A stretch of DNA of 28,907 bases from an uncultured Clostridium sp. (GTDB taxonomy: Bacteria; Bacillota; Clostridia; TANB77; CAG-508), in the NCBI GenBank assembly GCA_900554635.1, contig USHY01000013.1, forward strand, positions 1-28,907, read 5' to 3'. The notes beneath the pieces were generated by a model. It made no database searches. It saw only the letters and a list, made by a program, of their open reading frames with translations, and had not been told where the DNA came from. Shown here in pieces: positions 15,092-23,856 of the stretch; positions within the stretch are counted from its first letter, which is position 1, and every line of letters starts with the position of its first letter. A program made the translations under genes and the position numbers.

Positions 15092-15641
15092 CTTCACTTT
15101 CCTTTTTTTCTCTTCTTATTCTGTTTTTTTCTTGTTTATTTTGATATTGAATAAATACTTGTAGAACAATAATTACAATGATTATTATATATACCTCATC
15201 TTGTAATGCTTTTGCTATCTTTCCCATGTATGGTATTTTTAAAATCTTTTTTCCTAACACTTGAGATATTTCTACTGTGTTCTCATCTTCAACATTATTG
15301 TTGTCTCCCTTAATTACATATCTCTTTTCTGGAGTAGATTCAATTTTTATTATTCTATGTGTATTTATTCCATTCTCAGTTTTTACTGTTACAACATCAT
15401 TAATATTTAATTTTTCTTCTGTAACTTCTTTAATAATCACAATATCTCCTGGGTTGATATTAGGTTTCATGCTTTCTGTTGTAATAATATATGCTCTGAA
15501 ACCTAATATACTCGTGTCCTTTTTATCTGTTATTGTTGTAAGACCAATTATAAGAAAATTATATAGCATTATAACAGTTACTGTATAAATTATTATTTTG
15601 AGCAATACTGCTTTTCTTTTTTTGCTTTGTGTTTCTCTCAT
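15063..15641 (-). CDS. sipW: Signal peptidase I, SipW/ER type, apparently active (192 aa)
   Basis: Ser57 in TTESMKPNINPGD, His95 in NTHRIIKI and Asp113 in VIKGDNNNVED match the ER-type catalytic set. Transmembrane segments lie near residues 11-34 and 149-165, with a very basic C-terminal tail. It starts 14 bp after the stop of the giant adhesin with AGAAAGGA as ribosome binding site, so it is in the same transcript. It may process the adhesin leader or other surface proteins of the locus. The dead paralogue overlaps its 3' end. Confidence 0.87.
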   Translation of the reverse strand: MRETQSKKRKAVLLKIIIYTVTVIMLYNFLIIGLTTITDKKDTSILGFRAYIITTESMKPNINPGDIVIIKEVTEEKLNINDVVTVKTENGINTHRIIKIESTPEKRYVIKGDNNNVEDENTVEISQVLGKKILKIPYMGKIAKALQDEVYIIIIVIIVLQVFIQYQNKQEKNRIRREKKESEDEKYKKNNS

Positions 15642-15655
15642 ATTATCCTTTCTAA

Positions 15656-17929
15656 CTATTTAATAACAAAATATTCATATGCTTCACCTATGTATATATT
15701 TCCATCATAAAGCTTAAATACTATTTTGTAAGTTCCTGTTACTAGGTTTTCTTTAAAATACAAGAACAATAAATTTTCTTGTGTTGGTGCAGTAATTATT
15801 TTGTATTCATTTTTCTTATAACCATCATCATACTGGTTTGTAAAATAATCTTTAAAATCAACTACTTCATATTCCATTGAATATGTTTCGGTGTAATTTC
15901 TTCTTTGTAATTCTACTACTATGTTTGGAGAAGTAAGCATTGAAGAATAGTTTACTATTGTTACTAAGTTATCAGTATTTTTCATATTATGCCCTGTTTT
16001 TTTATCTATAATTTTAGATTTATCATCTGTAGTAACCTTTAGCCCATATATTCCATTTATTATTCTGATATTTACTTCTGTTGAATCAGATGTTTCTAGT
16101 CCATAGTATATTCCATCAGGTGAGCCAAAGCTCTCTACTTTAATTACATAGTCTCCAGTAGCAAGTGTAGTATTATTTTTGGTAACAATTTTTATTTTTG
16201 ATAATACATTTGATACTTTATCTGCAATTTTAATTCTAACACTTCCATCTATTCTTGGGTAATAATTTATTCCATTATATTGGAAATATACACCAAATAA
16301 TGTATCACTATTTAATTGGTTTCCATAGCTATCATGAATTGTTATTTTTATTCCCATTTTTGAAGTTAAATAATCTGTATCAAATATTACGCTTGAATTC
16401 AGTGTCTTTTGTAAAAAGTCTGTTGTTACTGTTAAGTTTATGTCTTTTCCTAAGTATATTGTGTCTTGTGCTGTTGCTGCTACATCTATGGTTGCTGTCA
16501 TATCTTTATATATGCTATATTTTGTGGTACCTCTTTGTATTCCTAAAACTCCTATTAATGTTTGATTATCTGTATCTTGTAATTCTATTAGTAAGCTGTT
16601 ATCTATTGCATCGTTTTCCAAGTTTGCTTCACTTGAATCTATGTGGAATATGAAGTTTTCATATACTAAATTTTGTTCTGAGTTATAGTATAAATTACAT
16701 GCTTCTGTTTCGTTGTATCTTGCATTTTCTGTACCCATTTCTATAAAATCTTTGAATTTGTACTTGTATTTTCCACTTGCCTCATCTGATGAAGTTACAA
16801 CATAGTAATAATATTTATTACTTGCCATATCTAGCATTGTTAATTTTGTATTTGCTGGAAATACATAAGGTAGTTCTGATGAGTCTCTTGAAACAAGAAC
16901 TCTATTATATGTTCTATAATCTTCATACAAGTCATTTTCTGAAAAATCTTTTATATATAATGAATAGTATGTTGAAAATCTACTTGTTTCTGTTATTTTT
17001 GTTTCTGTTGTTGTAAACAAGTCAAACTCTTCACCTGGTGAAATGGCTGCTTCATAATAGTCATTTGGGAAAAGCTCTGTTGACATGTTAATTACTATGT
17101 CTATATATGAAATATAGTTATTTAATTCATCTACTGGTTGTATTGCTTGGAATCTTATAATTACATTTCCAAGTTCTTGTGATATGCTCAAGTTCTGTGA
17201 GTGATATAAGCAAAATAGAAGTGTTGGTGTATAGCTTGAGTTTTCACTTAAATATAAGCTTTCTCCTTGGTATGTTCCACCATTTTGTGTTAAGAAGTTG
17301 GTTGTATTATTTGACATCCATCCATTTTTACCAGTCTTCATTGATAAACCAAATTTTGTATTAGCTGTATTTTCATCTGGTGCAATTGCTTGTATTTGGT
17401 CTCCTAAAACTAGTGAAATATCGTTATTTAATCCTGATGAAAATCCTATAATTTGGAACTTTGTATTAGGGGCTGCAAAGTTTGTTAATGGTTGTTCTAT
17501 TGTTCCTAAGGTTGCATATTTTGATGCTACTAAGTTTATTTCAAATGTTGTAACATCCATTTTTTCTCCAACTAACCAGATGTATGAAAGTCCAACTTCT
17601 GGTGTTACTCCAACATAAGCTGTTTTAATATATCCTTCATTATTATAGTTACTGTAAAATCCATCTTTATGTGTATCATGGTTTGTTTTGTGCATTCCTT
17701 CAACATAAGAGTTTTTTGAAAATGTTCCTGCATTTGTAATTTCATTTCCATTTTGAAAACTTTTATGATATAGTCCTGTGCTTGTGCTTGGATTATTTGC
17801 ATTTGTGAATAATCCCAAGAAAGTCATACCATTTACTTCTCCAAATGCTGTTGCATTTTCATTTGTTGCAATGTTTAAATTTTTTCCTTCTAGTAAATAT
17901 AATCTGTTATCAACATTTCTTGTTGTTCC
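15656..17929 (-). CDS. Giant adhesin, part 4: C-terminal region (757 aa)
   Basis: This frame takes over after the CGG at 17928-17930; an ATG a few codons upstream (17941) opens the same frame but has no ribosome binding site. It begins GTTRNVDNRLYLLEGKNLNI, which continues the beta-helix cap of part 3. The rest is long and beta-rich, with strand-turn patterns such as EISPGEEFDLF-like and GDYVIKVESFGSPDGIYYG segments suggesting several Ig-like or jelly-roll modules. It ends in GTYKIVFKLYDGNIYIGEAY without membrane anchor or sorting motif. No enzyme motif is seen. It is followed after 14 bp by the active signal peptidase gene. Confidence 0.7.
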   Translation of the reverse strand, partial: GTTRNVDNRLYLLEGKNLNIATNENATAFGEVNGMTFLGLFTNANNPSTSTGLYHKSFQNGNEITNAGTFSKNSYVEGMHKTNHDTHKDGFYSNYNNEGYIKTAYVGVTPEVGLSYIWLVGEKMDVTTFEINLVASKYATLGTIEQPLTNFAAPNTKFQIIGFSSGLNNDISLVLGDQIQAIAPDENTANTKFGLSMKTGKNGWMSNNTTNFLTQNGGTYQGESLYLSENSSYTPTLLFCLYHSQNLSISQELGNVIIRFQAIQPVDELNNYISYIDIVINMSTELFPNDYYEAAISPGEEFDLFTTTETKITETSRFSTYYSLYIKDFSENDLYEDYRTYNRVLVSRDSSELPYVFPANTKLTMLDMASNKYYYYVVTSSDEASGKYKYKFKDFIEMGTENARYNETEACNLYYNSEQNLVYENFIFHIDSSEANLENDAIDNSLLIELQDTDNQTLIGVLGIQRGTTKYSIYKDMTATIDVAATAQDTIYLGKDINLTVTTDFLQKTLNSSVIFDTDYLTSKMGIKITIHDSYGNQLNSDTLFGVYFQYNGINYYPRIDGSVRIKIADKVSNVLSKIKIVTKNNTTLATGDYVIKVESFGSPDGIYYGLETSDSTEVNIRIINGIYGLKVTTDDKSKIIDKKTGHNMKNTDNLVTIVNYSSMLTSPNIVVELQRRNYTETYSMEYEVVDFKDYFTNQYDDGYKKNEYKIITAPTQENLLFLYFKENLVTGTYKIVFKLYDGNIYIGEAYEYFVIK

Positions 17930-19112
17930 GTCCATCTTCATCTATTGTTACTGTTGCAAGATTATCATTGGCATCTAAGCTTGTAAACTTTTTAAGTAAG
18001 TTTGCTCCACAGTTTAAGTAAATACTTGAATTGTTTTTGATTTTTAATTCATCTACTCTACTTAATGTAAATTTTTCTTTATCAAATTCATTTGTTCTAT
18101 CTGTTGCTCCTGATAATGAAATCCATGAATTATCAAGCGTTACGGTTGTTGCCCTCTGTATTGAAATGTTTTTTAGTGGTTCATCTACTTTTCCATAGTT
18201 TTTAATTGTTATATGGCTTTGTCCACTTGTACTTGATGCGTTTCCAGAACCGAAAATACTTCCTTCTGTTTTAAAACTTGTGTAACCATTTCCATCTATT
18301 AACATATCAATTCCTTTTGTTACACTTATAAAAGAATAATCATATTCTTCTGAACCTGCTGCATTTGCTTCTCCTCCACCAAATACAGTTCCTCTTACAT
18401 AAATATTTTCCTGCTCTAAGGTATTATCTCCAACTGCATCAAATCCTATTTTTACATTTGTGTAGCCATACACAACTGAAGTGTTTGCTCCTCCATAAAC
18501 ATTGCTATATATAGTTCCTCCTACAATGTTTACTGTACTTGTAGAATTATTTGTTCCTGTATCTCCGGTTGCTGCTGCATTTCCTCCACCAAATACTGAA
18601 CCTCTTTGTGCTATTACATTATCGCCTTCTGTTCCAATTATTGTATTTCCTTGAACTATTATATTGGCATTACCGTACACAACTGCTGTGGCTCCATTTC
18701 CTCCAGCATATGCACTTCCTAAAATAGTTGCATTTTTTATATTAACATCAGTATTCCCTATTACTGTCCCTTCATTTCCACCTCCATATATATTGTTGCT
18801 AATATTTCCTCCAAAGATTTCTACTTTTGTATTGTTATTTACTGAGGCTTGATTTCCTCCTCCGTATATATTTTGAATATTTCCAGTTTTTATTAAAACT
18901 GTTGTTTTTGGAACTGAGGCTTGGTTTCCTCCTCCATATATATTTCCTATTGTTCCACCATTAATTTCTATATTAGGATCATTTGTAACTCCACCCAAGT
19001 TATTACCACCATAAATATTATTTACTTGAGCATTTGAGCTAATGTTTGTCCCTTCTTGTGTATTATTGTTTAGATCTGTTACTGTTTTTATATTACTCTT
19101 TATAACATTTCC
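17910..19112 (-). CDS. Giant adhesin, part 3: beta-helix with Y-G-G-G-N turns
   Basis: The frame is entered by skipping the C at 19113 and ends in its own frame at TGA (17912-17910), just past the next CGG. It has no ribosome binding site of its own; the first ATG (18998) lies mid-repeat. It begins GNVIKSNIKTVTDLNNN and reaches NNIYGGNNLGG, continuing the repeat rhythm of part 2. Turn motifs such as NIYGGGNQASV, NIYGGGNEGTV, SVFGGGNAAAT and TVFGGGEANAAG recur every 20-40 residues, as in right-handed parallel beta-helices. The end (NSSIYLNCGANLLKKF, then ATVTIDEDG) looks like a helix cap. It is part of the adhesin, not a separate gene. Confidence 0.7.
   Translation of the reverse strand, partial: GNVIKSNIKTVTDLNNNTQEGTNISSNAQVNNIYGGNNLGGVTNDPNIEINGGTIGNIYGGGNQASVPKTTVLIKTGNIQNIYGGGNQASVNNNTKVEIFGGNISNNIYGGGNEGTVIGNTDVNIKNATILGSAYAGGNGATAVVYGNANIIVQGNTIIGTEGDNVIAQRGSVFGGGNAAATGDTGTNNSTSTVNIVGGTIYSNVYGGANTSVVYGYTNVKIGFDAVGDNTLEQENIYVRGTVFGGGEANAAGSEEYDYSFISVTKGIDMLIDGNGYTSFKTEGSIFGSGNASSTSGQSHITIKNYGKVDEPLKNISIQRATTVTLDNSWISLSGATDRTNEFDKEKFTLSRVDELKIKNNSSIYLNCGANLLKKFTSLDANDNLATVTIDEDGRNNKKC
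17928..17930 (-). other. Proposed CGG +1 recoding site C
   Basis: On the minus strand the context is GAT GGA CGG AAC AAC AAG AAA TGT TGA. Skipping the C gives GGA ACA ACA AGA AAT and then 757 open codons. No homopolymer or hairpin marks the site. Confidence 0.65.
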
Positions 19113-20560
19113 GGCTCACGTTTGAGCCTCCAAACACATTTTGTGAAATACCATTTTTTAATTCTATGTTTGCATTTTGAACACCTGCCTCATTTCCACC
19201 TCCAAAGATGTTTTCACTATATCCACCATTCATTTGAACATTTGTTGTTGTTGACTCAGCTTTATTTCCTCCACCAAAAGTATTGTTAATATTACCATCT
19301 TCAATTATTACATTTGTTATACTTGTTTCTGCTTCATTTCCACCACCATATATATTTTGTATATTGCCTGATTTTGCTGTTATATTACTATTTTCAGTTG
19401 TTCCCCCTTGGTTGTTTCCTCCATAGGCATCTGTTATAGTGCCTCCATTTAGCATTACATGAGAATTTGTAACTGTTCCACCTTGATTATTTCCACCATA
19501 TATATTTGTTGCTACTCCACTTGTTGTTGTAACATTTGTATTTTCTATGTTTCCACTTTTATTTGAACCTCCATATATATTATCTGCCTGCCCACCTTGT
19601 AAAAATACATTTGGTACTCCAACAGCTGCTTGATTACCTCCTCCATATACATTGTTTGAATTTCCTGCATCAATATATACATTTGTTGTAGTTACTTCTG
19701 CTTCATTACCGCCGCCATAAACTTCTGTGTTAGTGCCACCTTTTATATATACTTTTGTTTCTGTTGCTGTTGCTTTATTTCCACCACCAAACACTCTTGT
19801 TTGTGTTCCTGAATTTATATATATGTATGAAGTTCCATCAAGTATTCCTATATTTCCTCCACCATATATATCTCCTGTATGTGTTCCGCTATTTATATTA
19901 ATTGTGCTTGTTCCCTCAAGTTTTGCAATATTGCCTCCTCCGTATATTTCAAAATTTGAATTTGCTTGAAGGATTATGTTTGATGTTCCTAGTAATTTTG
20001 CCATTTCATTATAACCTGAAATTCCTGCTCCAGCTCCATATACTTGTCCAATAATTGTTGGAGTTCCATCAATTTTTATATTTGAAGCTCCTGTCATTTG
20101 TGCAAGGTTTTGCTTGCTACTGTAATTATAGCCACAACCTGCACCGTAGATACTTCCTTCAATTGTTGGAGAACCTGTAATTGTAATATTGCTTTCTCCA
20201 TATAGTGCTCCACCATCTGTTGCAGTAACATTTGCATTTAGGTATTCTGTGTATCCATATCCACCACCATATATGTTTCCACCTATTGTGCCATTTGAAA
20301 TATTGATATTTACAGAAGTATCAAATTCTTCTCCATAAGATTTATATGGATCTGATGATTCTGTACTATATCCTGTTACTCCTCCTGCTCCTGCTCCATA
20401 TATATTCCCCGTAATTGTTCCTCCAGTTATATTAATGTCTACCGTACCATAGAAATATGAATCACATATATTTCCTGTGTAATTTTGATTTACAGAGCCA
20501 TTACTGTTTATTGCACTCATGTTTCTTCCTAGGCATCCGCCATATAATTCTGCTATGCTT
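18240..20560 (-). repeat. Coding repeats: tandem Y-G-G-G-N beta-helix turns
   Basis: About two dozen copies of a (N)-[IV]-[YF]-G-G-[GSN]-N-x-[AG] turn, each with a G-G-x-I strand, are encoded on the minus strand at 20-40 residue spacing. At DNA level the + strand shows recurrent TTTCCTCCTCCATATATATT-like blocks, for example near 18855 and 18917. The repeat register carries straight through the proposed recoding site at 19111-19113. Confidence 0.8.
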
Positions 20561-23500
20561 CCACCACTTACATTTATTGTAGCTTCACCTAAAAATGTAT
20601 TTTCTGGATAATTCCAGTTTCGTGGTCTTGAGGCAGAATCTCCAATACTTCCACCTAGCAAACGACCAATTTTTCCATTTTTGATGTTTTCTGTTACTAT
20701 TGAATAATTATTTCCACAAGCTGAACCACCTGTTAATAAGTTTATATCATAATCATAACTGCTTGGTGTTGTGCTGTTTTTAATATCAACATCTATTGAT
20801 ACTCTAAATGAATCTTCTCTTGATGATCCCATAAAGTCATGTGATGTTGTTTGCCCTTGTCCAGAAGAGGTCCCTGGAGTTCCTCCTAAAACAATTCTTC
20901 CATAACTGCCACTTTTTATCACAATTTCACAGTCATTGTTAGGTAAGCGTGTTCTGTTGTATTGATACCAACCTGCAAAAACATGAAATGCTGGAGCTCT
21001 ACTACCAAGTAGTCCTTGGTTTGAATTTGCTGTTGCATAATTATTCATTGTTACTTGCTCACCAACTGTAAAGCTATGTCCTTGACAAATTAAATACATT
21101 GAGCCTCTATTTCCATTAAGTGTCATATACATAATACTTAAATCCGCTGTTAAAAACCTGAAAAAGTTACTACTGTTGCTAGTTCCAAATGTCCAATTTG
21201 CATTATAATCAACTCCACCATATTTTCCAGTAATTGTGACATTTTTAGCATATGTTGATGATGTTTGACTATTAAAAAATGAATATTCCGTGTAATTTCC
21301 CATCATTACTATTACATTTTCATTTCGAGTTCCTGTTCTACTTAATTTTGAATATGCGGTTGAAAGTGTTCTTACTGGGGTTTCTGGTGTGTAACCATCA
21401 TTATAATCATTTCCATAATTATAACTCACATATATTACATTTCTTTGACCATATAAGAAAGTATTTTGAGCTGATAGCTTTGAATTAGCATTATTGGTTG
21501 CAATTAGCTTGTACTCCACTCCATCTTCTAGTCCTGTAAGTGTTAAACTATTTGCTCCTTCAATTCTTGTTTCTTCTCCTATTATATCTATCTTATACCA
21601 TTGGTATGTATAATCCTCCATGTTTGCATATGGTAAGGCTGTTCCTGTTAAATAAGCTGTTGCAGAATCATTTGCTTCATTAATATTAAAGCCTATATCA
21701 ATTGTCAATCTTGGAATTGAGTAACTAGCTATAGCATAGTATTTTCCATCAAAAACCACAACATCTACATTATAGCCAGTTTCAAAGTTTGGTTCAAGTG
21801 TTGGTCCTATATTTCCAGTTATGGTGTCATCTTTTTGACCATTTATATACCAAGTGTATGTATATGTTCCTGTATTATATGGGTCACTAATATCAATTGA
21901 ATATAAATTTTCACCCATTTCTGTAGCAGTTGCGGAAATCCTTGGAATAAGTGATAATTCATTATTTTCAAATTTCCATGAAACATTTTGGTTAGATGAA
22001 TTAAATGTGCTTAGTCTTGTACCAATATTATTTGTATAAATACCTTTATTTACACCTTGAACATAACCAATGCTGTTACTATTTGTACTTCTTCTATATT
22101 GCGTGTTTGTACCCGCATTACCCGTAGTTACACTGCTTGTAAAACTTGTTCCATATACATTGTAGTTATTATAATAACTGTTCATTGTATATGAATTTCT
22201 GTTATCCCCATTCCAAATATTATTCATATTTGTTGTAGAGTTATATCCTGTTGTATTTCTATCTGCACCAAATATTGGTCCTACTAAACCATTTGTATAG
22301 TTTGAGTTTGAAGCTGTAATTGTTCCTGAATATAAACTATTTGTTGGCCAAGTATTTTGTCTTCTTATTCTTCCTATAATTCCTCCTATATTTATTTGCC
22401 CTAAACATAATATAGGTGTAGTACTTCCCCAGCCCCATCCTGTATTATCTGTATTTACATTTAAGCTAATATCCACATCTGAATAACAATAATCGATATT
22501 ATATGTTCCTGATGTGTTTTCATTTGTTGAGCTATAAACTGCATCTCCTGCAATTCCTCCAACAAAAAGTATTGGTGCATAATATGTTGTATTGCTCCAG
22601 TTTTGGTTGTATATTGCAGTAATTGTACCATAATGAATAATTTGGCTGTTTTTTACAGATACATTTTTTACTTCAGCATTGTTATATATTGCTCCTGTAA
22701 CTATACCTATTTTATATCCATAAGAGTTTGAACTAATTGACCTTGTTACATTTAAGTTTACTTGAATATTATTAAATTCAATGTTCTTAATAACTGCCTT
22801 ATCAGTTCCCCCTCCAATTGTTCCAAAAATTCCATATGTTTCTACATCATTATTTGCATTAGTAATTGAAATTACGGCATTTGCTATTGTATGTCCTGCT
22901 CCATCTAAAATTCCTCTAAATGAATTACTCTTATTTCCTATTGGAGTCCAATTTTTTCCATTCAAATCTATATCAGCTGCTATCTGAAAATATATTCCTT
23001 CATAGGTTGTACCAGAATTTACTTGATTTGCCAAAAATGCTAATTCTTCTCCTGATGAGATTAGGTATGGGCTACCTAGTGTTCCTTCTCCAATTTTTAA
23101 GCCATTTGACACTGCACCTTCCCAAATACTAATCATTTGCGTTCCAATCAAATTATTTCTTGTAGATAATTTTGGTAAAAGACTTTTTACTACACTCAAA
23201 TCCTCATTTAGTTTTTCAGTTGGTTTTGTTGTTACTACAAAAGTGCCTAATTCATCACTTTTAAAAGAAATTGTATTTTCAAACTTTGATAAATCCATAA
23301 TCTCTTTAATTGTATTATCATTTGTTAATTTATATATACTGTATTCCTTTGTTTCATCAATCTCACTTAATATTACTTGAACTTGATTTTCTTCTGTAAT
23401 AGAATAATCTTCTTTGAATGATATTTTATAAACTTCCTCTATAATATTTTCTTTTTGATTTATTCCTTGATATATCTTTTTTCCAGTTTCATCATCCATT

Positions 23501-23856
23501 TTTTCATCTTGTATTTCTAATTCTTGTGGTAAATATCCTTGTATAGCAAAACCTATTTTTTTATCTGTTTTTAGCTCTATTCTGTGATTATATACTTCTT
23601 GTTTTCCTATTTGTTTTGAATCATATTTTATTTGAATTGTAATTTCTGCGTTTTCAAGTTCATCTTGAGTTAAATAAACTCTATCCCCTGCATTCATTTC
23701 TACAATGCTTGTTTCTAGGTTATTTACTGTTTCTGTAGCATCATTTCCCTGAACAATGCTTTCTGTTTCATTATTAGCAACTGTTATATTTTCTGTTATT
23801 ATGTTTTCGCTTACAACATTTTCAGCTAATTCATTCTGAGTTGTTATGTTTTCGCC
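19093..23856 (-). CDS. Giant adhesin, part 2: stalk, GLUG-like region, Ig-like modules and beta-helix (about 1581 aa before the next shift)
   Basis: The longest zero-frame reading starts at a GTG at 23883 that has no ribosome binding site and lies inside part 1, so entry by frame change at 23857 fits better. Order (numbered from 23883): Asn/Glu-rich linker (1-60); beta-rich stalk (65-225) with EYSIYKLTNDNTIKEI; a GLUG-like unit near 275-360 (EELAFLANQVNSGTTY, then NWTPIGNKSN, SFRGILDGAGHTIANA); two Ig-like modules (about 680-830; TYTYTWYING, YTYQWYKIDI); a pectate-lyase-like beta-helix opening (VIYVSYNYGNDYNDGYTPET); then Gly-rich turns to the end. No catalytic residues of a polysaccharide lyase can be identified. 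Confidence 0.78.
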   Translation of the reverse strand, partial: GENITTQNELAENVVSENIITENITVANNETESIVQGNDATETVNNLETSIVEMNAGDRVYLTQDELENAEITIQIKYDSKQIGKQEVYNHRIELKTDKKIGFAIQGYLPQELEIQDEKMDDETGKKIYQGINQKENIIEEVYKISFKEDYSITEENQVQVILSEIDETKEYSIYKLTNDNTIKEIMDLSKFENTISFKSDELGTFVVTTKPTEKLNEDLSVVKSLLPKLSTRNNLIGTQMISIWEGAVSNGLKIGEGTLGSPYLISSGEELAFLANQVNSGTTYEGIYFQIAADIDLNGKNWTPIGNKSNSFRGILDGAGHTIANAVISITNANNDVETYGIFGTIGGGTDKAVIKNIEFNNIQVNLNVTRSISSNSYGYKIGIVTGAIYNNAEVKNVSVKNSQIIHYGTITAIYNQNWSNTTYYAPILFVGGIAGDAVYSSTNENTSGTYNIDYCYSDVDISLNVNTDNTGWGWGSTTPILCLGQINIGGIIGRIRRQNTWPTNSLYSGTITASNSNYTNGLVGPIFGADRNTTGYNSTTNMNNIWNGDNRNSYTMNSYYNNYNVYGTSFTSSVTTGNAGTNTQYRRSTNSNSIGYVQGVNKGIYTNNIGTRLSTFNSSNQNVSWKFENNELSLIPRISATATEMGENLYSIDISDPYNTGTYTYTWYINGQKDDTITGNIGPTLEPNFETGYNVDVVVFDGKYYAIASYSIPRLTIDIGFNINEANDSATAYLTGTALPYANMEDYTYQWYKIDIIGEETRIEGANSLTLTGLEDGVEYKLIATNNANSKLSAQNTFLYGQRNVIYVSYNYGNDYNDGYTPETPVRTLSTAYSKLSRTGTRNENVIVMMGNYTEYSFFNSQTSSTYAKNVTITGKYGGVDYNANWTFGTSNSSNFFRFLTADLSIMYMTLNGNRGSMYLICQGHSFTVGEQVTMNNYATANSNQGLLGSRAPAFHVFAGWYQYNRTRLPNNDCEIVIKSGSYGRIVLGGTPGTSSGQGQTTSHDFMGSSREDSFRVSIDVDIKNSTTPSSYDYDINLLTGGSACGNNYSIVTENIKNGKIGRLLGGSIGDSASRPRNWNYPENTFLGEATINVSGGSIAELYGGCLGRNMSAINSNGSVNQNYTGNICDSYFYGTVDINITGGTITGNIYGAGAGGVTGYSTESSDPYKSYGEEFDTSVNINISNGTIGGNIYGGGYGYTEYLNANVTATDGGALYGESNITITGSPTIEGSIYGAGCGYNYSSKQNLAQMTGASNIKIDGTPTIIGQVYGAGAGISGYNEMAKLLGTSNIILQANSNFEIYGGGNIAKLEGTSTININSGTHTGDIYGGGNIGILDGTSYIYINSGTQTRVFGGGNKATATETKVYIKGGTNTEVYGGGNEAEVTTTNVYIDAGNSNNVYGGGNQAAVGVPNVFLQGGQADNIYGGSNKSGNIENTNVTTTSGVATNIYGGNNQGGTVTNSHVMLNGGTITDAYGGNNQGGTTENSNITAKSGNIQNIYGGGNEAETSITNVIIEDGNINNTFGGGNKAESTTTNVQMNGGYSENIFGGGNEAGVQNANIELKNGISQNVFGGSNVSRKCYKE
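19111..19113 (-). other. Proposed CGG +1 recoding site B
   Basis: On the minus strand the context is AAC GTG AGC CGG AAA TGT. Skipping the C gives GGA AAT GTT ATA AAG AGT. The joined peptide G-G-S-N-V-S-G-N-V matches an intact repeat upstream in the same protein (G-G-S-N-K-S-G-N-I), so the predicted Gly falls exactly where the repeat has Gly. A small stem (GGCTCA/TGAGCC, 19113-19128) ends at the C. Confidence 0.72.

Noticed and set aside
15277..15588. Long + strand ORFs opposite signal peptidase, adhesin and rubrerythrin genes
   Set aside because: They lie antisense to clear genes, lack ribosome binding sites and have hydrophobic low-complexity products, as expected for shadows in AT-rich DNA.
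18240..20560. CRISPR array or intergenic tandem repeat
   Set aside because: The repeats are degenerate, have codon structure and encode beta-helix turns; there are no uniform spacers and no cas genes.
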